From: Nicotiana tabacum
Lineage: Eukaryota > Streptophyta > Magnoliopsida > Solanales > Solanaceae
Direction: 5' to 3'
NCBI RefSeq assembly: GCF_000715075.1
Contig: NC_134096.1
Span: forward strand, 122,766,643-122,830,642
DNA: 64,000 bases
In this document: piece after piece, positions 57,053 through 64,000 of the stretch
Layout: each line of letters begins with the position of its first letter
Numbering within the stretch: the first letter of the stretch is position 1
Notes under the pieces: model-generated
Database searches by the model: none
Seen by the model: the letters and a program-made list of their open reading frames with translations, nothing else
Told to the model about the DNA's origin: nothing
Position numbers and translations under genes: made by a program

Positions 57053-59720
57053 TCACTGTGGGGAAGGATCTGAACCAGTATTATCAGAAGGATTCAAGTT
57101 GGCATCATCAGCAGCAGAGGGAATGACTTGAGCAGAGGAGGGTTGAACAATAGCTTTACCAGGAGTAAGTTCATTACCCTCGGGAATGCCGACCTCAGGT
57201 AAAGAAAAGCTTTGACTTTGCTGAGTTTTCTCAATAGTTTCTTTAGTTTTTGCAATTTCAGAAGCTAAGTCAAAACCTTCCCGGCTTGCCTCCATTAAAG
57301 TTTCGAGGCGCGTGTTCAAGAAAGCCCAACTAACGTCAACAATAGCCTTGTATTCAAGGGCTTCATAATCCCTCTCCCACTGCTCAATTTCAGTTCTTAG
57401 CTCCTCCTTCTCATTCAAAGCAACATCATAAGAAGCCTGTAAGGGGGAAAGAGACCTATCTAAGAACTGAACTTGGTTAGAAGATGCACATAGATCTTCT
57501 TGAGTTTGGGTGAGCGTTTGAACAAGCTCCCTGGCATAAACTTCTTTTTGGTTCAACAGTTCCTTCAAACCTCTAATTTCTTCAGTGGGTTTGGAAAGCT
57601 GCTCAGCAAATGAAGACTCAAAAAGGTCTTTATCTTTGCCCGCTTGACTGGATGAGGCTTTCTCAACTGCCAACTCTGCTGCCATTACCTTCAGCTGCTG
57701 CTCCAAGGTACATTTTTCTTCCTCTAAGACTTCTTCCTCTAAGACTTCTTTATCAATTTGAAGACCTTCGAACCGTTCCTTCCAGTTGTCCGCTTCGGTG
57801 CGATAGTCGTTCATTAACTGCTCAGTATGGACGATCCTCTTCATCATCTCTGTTCCAGTTAGGTTGATCTACACAATGAAAAGGCAAATGTGATTATCAA
57901 ATATAGATGAAAAGGAAATCATATGCAAAATAAAAAGCTAAGGCTTATACCTTAAAAGATGAATGTACAATATCATTCATCCACGTTAAAGAACTGTGGC
58001 TTTCCAATTTGGACTTCTCAACTGGGCCAATCAATTGTTTCAGCCATACATCAGCTTGGCCAGATTTCTTCAAAAGATTACCATCCTCAGGAACCTCGAT
58101 GGTAATTATTTTCATTACCCTACTATTACTGGAAGAACCAACTTCAACATGAGAAGTTGTAATAGTAGGGGCAGTTGAGGGAGTCAAAATAGCCATGGGC
58201 GAAGCAGTGGTAGCAGCAACAGGTGCGGGGAACTGAGGATCAACTGGAACAGATACAGAGCCGAAGTATTCATTATCAAACCCACGAGAAAAGAGTTGTT
58301 ATGTAGAGTCACGGGGTGTGGCAGGCATCTCTACATCAGAGCTGACTAAGGTAGCACCTTCGGGCTCGTGCATGAGGATAGAACTGGGAGAAAGAGTAGC
58401 TTCGTCATCCAAAATGACACGTCTCCTAGCTCGAGGCTTACGAACTAACGAGCCTTTATCCCGTTCCTCTTCACCCTCGGAACTGTGTGCTCTATCAGCT
58501 TTTCTTTTTGATGAAGAACTCAAGATCATCTCTTGAGCTATCAACAGAGAGAGTCTCGAAGCAGCAATAGATGCGGCACTCACACCTCGAATGGGAAATC
58601 CTAGTAAAGAGAGGAGTTAGTAAATTTTTAAGTATGGAAGTAAGGTAGAAAATAGAAGAAAAAGATACCACGAGTCTTCACTTTCCAATCAAACCTATTA
58701 GAAAGGTACTTCCAGGACCTTTCTTCCATAGGAGCAACAGTTAATAATGTTTTTACCCAACCACGAAAGTTTGAAATCTCCTCAACAGCTTCCATGGTTG
58801 CTAAAAAAAAATAAAACAGTCACGAGATTGCAGGTTCTTCACAAAAAAAAAAAAGGAAGAGAAGGAAAAAATCTGAAAAGAAACTTACGTGCAAAGATTC
58901 ACTTTTCTGGAAAAGGCATGTTCTCTTCACCCACTAACCCACTTGTGGGAGTAGCAACGAATCTGGCATACCAACCACGATCCTTGTCATCTTCAGGGCT
59001 CACTAAAACCTTCTTACTCCTGGCCACGAGAGTAAAAACACTAGAACGAAATAACTTGGGGGAATAAAGATGAATCAAATGATAGAAGGTAAAGGGTAAA
59101 GAGGCCAAGTTTGACAAGTATCTCAAGCATGCCACAGCTCTCCATACAATAGGGCCAATCTGTCCTAAGCAAATGTTAAAAAAAGGACAAAATTCTATGA
59201 TGACTGGGTCGATATGTGGTTTGAAGCCTAATGTAAAGGGATATATATAAACAAAAGAATAACCAGCTTTGTATGAAGTGATCCTTTGATTTGCATTAGG
59301 GACTAAAATTGGGAAATCGAATTTCCAATGACATTCTCTTCGCACAAGAGAAATCAAGCCCTCAATAATCTGGGAAGGGTAAACATCAGCACGATCATGA
59401 GAAGTCATGGAAGTAACTTGATTTCTAATCGATTCTGTATCAGTAAAGAAGGAAAGTTCAGCGGGAATAATCTCATCAATAATGGGTTCACGTAGCGGTT
59501 CACTAGAATCCCTATTTCTAGCAGAGGATCTATGAGAAGAAGAAGTCCTAGTTCTAGAAGACGAAGGGGTAGTAATATTGGGTTAAGAAGAAGAATCACA
59601 GATAGATACAGACCCTAAACTACGTAACTTGCCACCTCTTCTACTTCTGATATGAGCAGATGAAGGGGGAAGTTCATCTACTATAACTACTTTACGAGGA
59701 TCAGGATTTGGAAAAGACAT
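57053..59720 (-). pseudogene. Antisense extra gene of the Tat-lineage element: Transposase_28-like domain plus coiled coil, four exons
   Basis: Exons on the minus strand: 59720-58889, 58800-58669, 58600-57951 and 57868-57053, each with AG/GT borders that keep the frame. Exon 1 starts at ATG 59718-59720 and holds the conserved core YIYPFTLGFKPHIDPVIIEF then CLGQIGPIVWRAVACLRYLS, which fits Pfam PF04195 (called a putative gypsy-type transposon protein). Exon 2 gives ERSWKYLSNRFDWKVKTR. Exon 3 has an S/K/R-rich, possibly nuclear segment. Exon 4 is a glutamate-rich coiled coil of about 264 residues ending at TGA 57053. Stops in exon 1 (near 59584 and 58895) and exon 3 (near 58299) disable it. Function of the family is unknown. 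Confidence 0.82.
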
Positions 59721-60097
59721 AGTTTTATAAGAAGGTAATATGTAATGATGAACAAGAACTATTAAGAACAAAGAACACTATAGAAAATTTTTTCGTAAAA
59801 ACAAAGGCAAAGGAGGTATTTATACGAAGAAGCAACCGTTATGTAAAGGGGGTCATGATGGAAACGTCATAATGAAACAGTCACTCCGTGACTGATGCAG
59901 CCGCAAAAAAAGCCCTAAAACCTGCTGAAGAGTTGTAGAGCCAATCAATGAATACCACGTGTCGCACGCATTAAATGAAAGTGACATACGATGTGTTGGT
60001 TCTGAAGAAGACACAATGATATATGAGAAATGGTGGCAAATAATTCCCGCCATAAATGTGATCCACTTCCCAAATATTCAATTGCTGAATAATTGGT

Positions 60098-60110
60098 AAG
60101 TGGGGGGACT
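60098..60110 (+). other. Polypurine tract of the Tat-lineage element
   Basis: AAGTGGGGGGACT stands just before the 3' LTR. Confidence 0.8.
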
Positions 60111-60113
60111 ATC

Positions 60114-60704
60114 TGTATTGGTAAAAATAAATATTACACGTGGAATTAAATATGTGGCTGATATAGAAAGGCACGTGGATCACTTAAAAAATGACAGATG
60201 GAGAGATGCATTAAAAGAGACACGAGTCATAACAAATGCGAGCAAATCACCCACGAGATGAAAGGATATGGTTGCTCGAGTCTAAGTAGTTAAATAAAGA
60301 GGCACCGGCGGAATGAATCAAGACAGTAAAGAGGGAAGATTCATGAATCATCAATTAATGAGCGTGAATGATCACAAACATTACAGAATCTTTATGAACA
60401 GTTACGATTACCAATTATAACGTCTCATTAATATCATTAATGCTCATAATGATTCGGTCATAAAAGAGAAAAGACGTTGTACTTATAGACTCCTATATAA
60501 GGGAAGAATATGTCACTTGTACAAAAACGCTCTGATTATTATTGGAATATAATTACTTTATTGTACTTTCTATTGATTATTTTGTCATTTTTTATTCTAA
60601 TTTCCTTTCTTATTTCTGAGAGAATATTAAATTTCTTGATTATCAGTAACCCGAGTACTTTTAAAAATAGGTTTTGACTGAGAATCTAATTCTTTGGTTA
60701 AACA
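60114..60704 (+). repeat. 3' LTR of the Tat-lineage element
   Basis: It is 591 bp, from TGTATTGG to TTAAACA, followed by AAGGG. Confidence 0.96.
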
Positions 60705-60709
60705 AAGGG

Positions 60710-60963
60710 GTGAAATACTAATACAATCAGTATGAATACAAGTCAAAATATTGTTCTACTCTTGTAGAACCATTTTTTAATATTTTTTTGTATTAGTTTC
60801 TTCTTCTATTAAGTTAGCTTATTATTATTTTCAAGATTGTACACTTTTTTCTTTAATTAATTTTTTTGTCAAACATATTTTTAATAACATTTATGCAATT
60901 TTTAGAAATATCTATATTATATTAATAAATGGTATACCCGCAACGCGCGTACAGAGAGACTAG
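60710..60963 (+). other. Right arm and 3' end of the candidate Helitron
   Basis: AT-rich DNA ends in the hairpin at 60934-60950 and CTAG at 60960-60963. Confidence 0.5.
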
Positions 60964-61208
60964 TAATATAAAGTACACAAGCCTTTAACAAGATCTTAGT
61001 CCTTAGCGGATTCGGCTCAAGTGCAAATTCTGCTTGGCGAATCAGCTAACAGATCGACTTCATTTTACATATCGTTAGACGTTGTTATTATTAAGGAATG
61101 TAGTGGGATGATGAGTTTTATTTATCCTTAATCAGTAATCTCGGAGAATAGATCAACCACTGATAGCTAGAAAATACTTCTTTTTAATAGGCCCTACACG
61201 ATGCAATC
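60964..61208. other. Intergenic DNA
   Basis: Nothing recognised. Confidence 0.4.
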
Positions 61209-61999
61209 CTATTAATCTGACCAATAGGTACGCTTAAACCATTTTTTTAAAGTTGTTTACCCGAAAAACAGATAGAGGTGAATTTGTACGTAGTTTTAAG
61301 GGTATGTGGTATAACTTGACACAAATCGTAAGAGTAAATAGAAATATCGAATACTGACTCTAGAGAATGAAAAATAAGCAAAGTTGAAAAGAGGATGATT
61401 TATGGATTAAGCAAGATGAATCAATCTATGAAGCTAAAAAGGACAATTCTTCAATATGGGAATGTATGATATATGAGTTACAATGTATATCAAAACTTGC
61501 CCGTTTACAGAAATATAGCCATCCCTCTTATAGTGGAGGGATCCTACTTTAGATATAATTAAAAATATATAGTGGAAAACCCATGATAAATCAGTTTTTC
61601 CTTAATTTTTGTCGAGATTCTCTCTCTTAGTGCGGTTGTAACGGCTCTTGTCTATGAGCTCAATCTTGACCGGACTCGGTATTTATCGGTTTTCAGGTTT
61701 AGAGCTCGATGTGGGTTCGAGCTCGATGTTGACTCGGGGTCTAGTATCGGGGCAGTATTGGTTGGCCTCTGGCCCTTAAGCTCGATTCCATCACTTCTCA
61801 TCATAGTTCGATTTGGACATGAGCACGAATATGACTTCGAACTCGGTATTTGACATGTCCCTGAAACTCGAATCTCGTTTGTGCCTTCTTCAGATCCCAT
61901 CTCGATATTATAAAAACTTTCGTCGGTCTATTATGTTCCTATATCGATTAGTCGTACGAAGCCCGAAATCAGTTTCGACTGTATACAAAAGTAGGTCGC
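61209..61999 (-). repeat. LTR-like fragment related to 1-711, reverse strand
   Basis: It shares ordered blocks with 1-711 and its right end reads TTTCGACTGTATACAAAA. The part 61640-61900 is full of GAGCTCGA/ACTCGG motifs typical of Solanaceae Gypsy LTRs. It ends about 600 bp before the WRKY start codon. Confidence 0.6.
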
Positions 62000-62423
62000 A
62001 TTATGCATTTCGGAACATGCATGTGAACCCAACGAGGCTTTGTTAAAGCCTAAAGGTATCAAAATCTACATATAATTGGTGCAATTCTAAGCTTAAACGG
62101 ACTTTCTCTTCCCCTTTTCTTTTCCTTGGTGTCGATGCTAATATCAACAGGGTTTTTTCGTTGTTTGGTGTCAATGCTTAATCAACAAAGTGTACAGGTC
62201 ATTTTAAGTGAAAAATAAAAAGGAAAATAAAAACACGGTATGAGGACCAAGTTATGAAAATTTAGACATCTAGCCATTAGCTAGCCATATAGTCCAAAAT
62301 TGATGGCGCCCATAAATAAATAAATAGGATTAGAATAACGATAAAACAAACGTTAAGGTCGTTTTCAAATTGTAATATTATAATTGGCCTTTGGATTAGT
62401 TTCACATTTGCTTGCACGTCCTC
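62000..62423 (+). promoter_or_regulatory. Upstream region of the WRKY gene
   Basis: It lies between the LTR-like fragment and the TATA box. I see no W box (TTGAC) in this stretch on the plus strand, so autoregulation through nearby W boxes is not supported here; TTGAC motifs occur only further upstream, within the repeat (about 61651 and 61729). Confidence 0.5.
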
Positions 62424-62429
62424 TATAAA
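62424..62429 (+). promoter_or_regulatory. Likely TATA box of the WRKY gene
   Basis: TATAAA in CCTCTATAAACAATTACC lies about 180 bp before the start codon, leaving a leader of roughly 150 bp rich in CT. A second candidate, TTTATACTATT at about 62456, is weaker. Confidence 0.55.
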
Positions 62430-62604
62430 CAATTACCTCTACCCCATCTCTCCCTTTTTATACTATTCGCTTCTCTTCCTCCATTTTCTTGTTCCCATGA
62501 AATCTCTCTCTTATCTTCCATAAATATCAACAGCTTCTGTATATAAATTACAAAACTTTGGACCAAAAGAGACAAAAAAAAAATTACTTCAATTCAATAT
62601 AGCC

Positions 62605-63858
62605 ATGGATGGAAGATTCAATAATATTTTTGTATCTCATGAGCAAGAAGATTCCGAGAATTCGCCGGAAAACAGCCTCGACTCGCCGCGTTCCGACATG
62701 TTCAATGATAATAAGATGATGACTTCTACTTCCTCCCCAAAAAGGAGGTCAGTCTCATATACCTTCTTTCTTTTTCTTTTTCTTTTTCTTTTTCCATAAG
62801 TGTGTGATCCTAAAGGAGTTCTTCATTTTTGTTTTCTCTCTTTTACCTTACATTTTTTGGTGAAAAATATCACTCCAGCTTAAGAGATTTTAGTGTTATT
62901 TCAGTCATGTGCGTGCATGAGAAATATATGGTGCTCACAACATATTTAATTTCTTTGAATTGCAGCAGAAGATCCATACAAAAGAGAGTGGTATCAGTGC
63001 CAATTAAAGAAGTTGAAGGTACAAAGATGAAGGGTGAAATAAGCATGCCACCATCTGATTCTTGGGCATGGAGGAAATATGGACAAAAGCCCATCAAAGG
63101 CTCTCCCTATCCTAGGTTAGTTATTTTATTGAATTTTCCTTTTAATTATTTTTGGTAATTTCACATAATTTGATAAACTTTAGGACTGAATTGTATGAAA
63201 TATCTGAAATTGATTGAATATTTATGATAAATACAGGGGATATTATAGATGCAGTAGTTCAAAGGGATGTCCAGCAAGAAAACAAGTAGAAAGGAGCCGT
63301 GCAGACCCTAACATGTTGGTAGTGACGTATTCTTGCGAACATAACCACCCTTGGCCGGCTTCTAGGAATAATCAACACAACCAACGTACAACTACTACAT
63401 CATGTATCAATAATGCAAAGACGAAGACGAAAACATTAGCATCACTAACAGCAACAACAACAACAATAATAACAACTACCAATATTGCAGTTTCAGACTT
63501 TGAGCGCAAAAAAGACACGAGCAATTTCGCAAGCCAATCGGAGCCAAATTCGGACGAAAACTTTACCAATCTTGGCGAATCATCTCTTATTAGTTGCAAT
63601 GAATTTGGATGGTTTTCGGATTTTGAGTGTACTTCTACTACCATGCTAGAAAGTCCTATTTTAACAGAAGTCGAAGTTACTGATATTGACATGTCATCAA
63701 CTTTAACAACAATGAGAGAAGAAGATGATTCACTTTTCGCCGATCTCGGAGAGTTGCCGGAATGTTCAAGGGTTTTTGGCCGTGGAATGATGGAAAGGGA
63801 CGAGGAACGCCGGCGACATAGCTTGAGCTTGACATCTTGGTGTGGGACCTTGGGTTGA
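62605..63858 (+). CDS. WRKY transcription factor, group IIe, WRKY65-like; three exons 62605-62747, 62966-63115, 63237-63858
   Basis: It is a nuclear DNA-binding protein that recognises W boxes (TTGAC). The exons join to 304 codons. Exon 1 gives MDGRFNNIF, then a [22 protein letters not shown] acidic/serine N-terminus. Exon 2 has [18 protein letters not shown] and [20 protein letters not shown]. Exon 3 has [18 protein letters not shown] and the zinc ligands C-X5-C-X23-H-X-H. The second intron splits the arginine codon after SPYP, the standard WRKY-domain intron. [17 protein letters not shown] is the group IIe form, and the N-terminal SPEN plus QKRVV match WRKY65/69 best. The C-terminal half has threonine-rich and acidic stretches and ends CGTLG, TGA at 63856. 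No damage is visible. ATG 62605 is the first in frame and follows a clean leader. Confidence 0.93.
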
Positions 63859-64000
63859 GATCGTTCAACACGTGTCACTTCTCTACATTTGTCTTTACTT
63901 GAGGAAAATATTTTTAACTCTTTTAATTCATTAGAAAATTGCGCGTCGTGCGCCATAAGATACCAAAGCAATTTGGTTTTGCTTTTTAATATTTTTAACT
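63859..64000 (+). other. 3' flank of the WRKY gene
   Basis: AT-rich, with no clear AATAAA before the window ends; the 3' end of the transcript is probably outside. Confidence 0.5.

Noticed and set aside
57053..59720. An independent plant gene on the minus strand
   Set aside because: It lies entirely between the LTRs of one element with an exact target duplication and belongs to a family known from Gypsy elements.
63372..63971. 199-codon frame on the minus strand
   Set aside because: It is the shadow of WRKY exon 3, whose zinc finger and splice site fix the sense strand.

Overview
This is nuclear DNA from a flowering plant, almost certainly a member of the nightshade family close to Nicotiana. 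The evidence is AT-rich sequence, introns with GT/AG borders, plant LTR retrotransposons, a TS-type SINE with a TTG tail (a family described from tobacco), Stowaway MITEs and a plant WRKY gene. There is no bacterial gene, rRNA, tRNA gene or CRISPR array. About nine tenths of what can be named is transposable-element DNA. The only gene that looks intact is a group IIe WRKY transcription factor (WRKY65-like, 304 residues, three exons, 62605-63858) at the right edge.

Layout. 1-711: reverse-strand LTR-like fragment, with a relative at 61209-61999. 2925-8398: a decayed Ty1/Copia element (298-bp LTRs, near-perfect 5-bp target duplication). 9173-9476: four hairpin-forming short repeats. 10211-10488 and 18028-18320: two copies of a dispersed repeat, the second directly after a Helitron-like 3' end. 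11.7-12.5 kb: two related MITEs and a SINE. 12650-16925: a complete but dead hAT transposon with a perfect 8-bp target duplication. 17.5-20.5 kb: MITEs and a 5'-truncated RTE LINE that shares its tail with the SINE. 21652-26903: a CACTA transposon (duplication TCG) with a tnpA-like gene and pieces of three unrelated plant genes: an auxin-efflux carrier (PIN), clathrin heavy chain and a pentatricopeptide-repeat gene. 29783-39169: a second CACTA element (duplication TTA). A MULE is inserted in it (30526-36981, 9-bp duplication), and a rearranged Del/Tekay-type Gypsy remnant sits inside the MULE. 39.9-40.4 kb: a minisatellite whose units are near-palindromes. 42494-43973: a short CACTA element packed with palindromic repeats. 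45178-45406 and 45808-46578: two non-autonomous hAT elements with perfect 8-bp duplications. 46893-60963: a candidate Helitron split by a 12.4-kb Tat-lineage Ty3/Gypsy element (48300-60704, duplication AAGGG). That element carries, antisense to gag-pol, a multi-exon gene with a Transposase_28-like domain and coiled coil, part of which has been duplicated in tandem.

How it fits together. The window reads as a graveyard of nested insertions. Nearly every insertion can be verified by its own target-site duplication, which gives a relative order of events. Most readable stop codons in the retroelements and the CACTA gene are of the CAA/CGA/TGG to TAA/TGA/TAG kind, as expected from decay of methylated cytosines. 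The WRKY gene begins about 600 bp from the nearest recognisable repeat and seems to have escaped. The most interesting parts are the CACTA element with three host-gene fragments and the antisense gene of the Tat element, whose splice junctions still preserve the reading frame.
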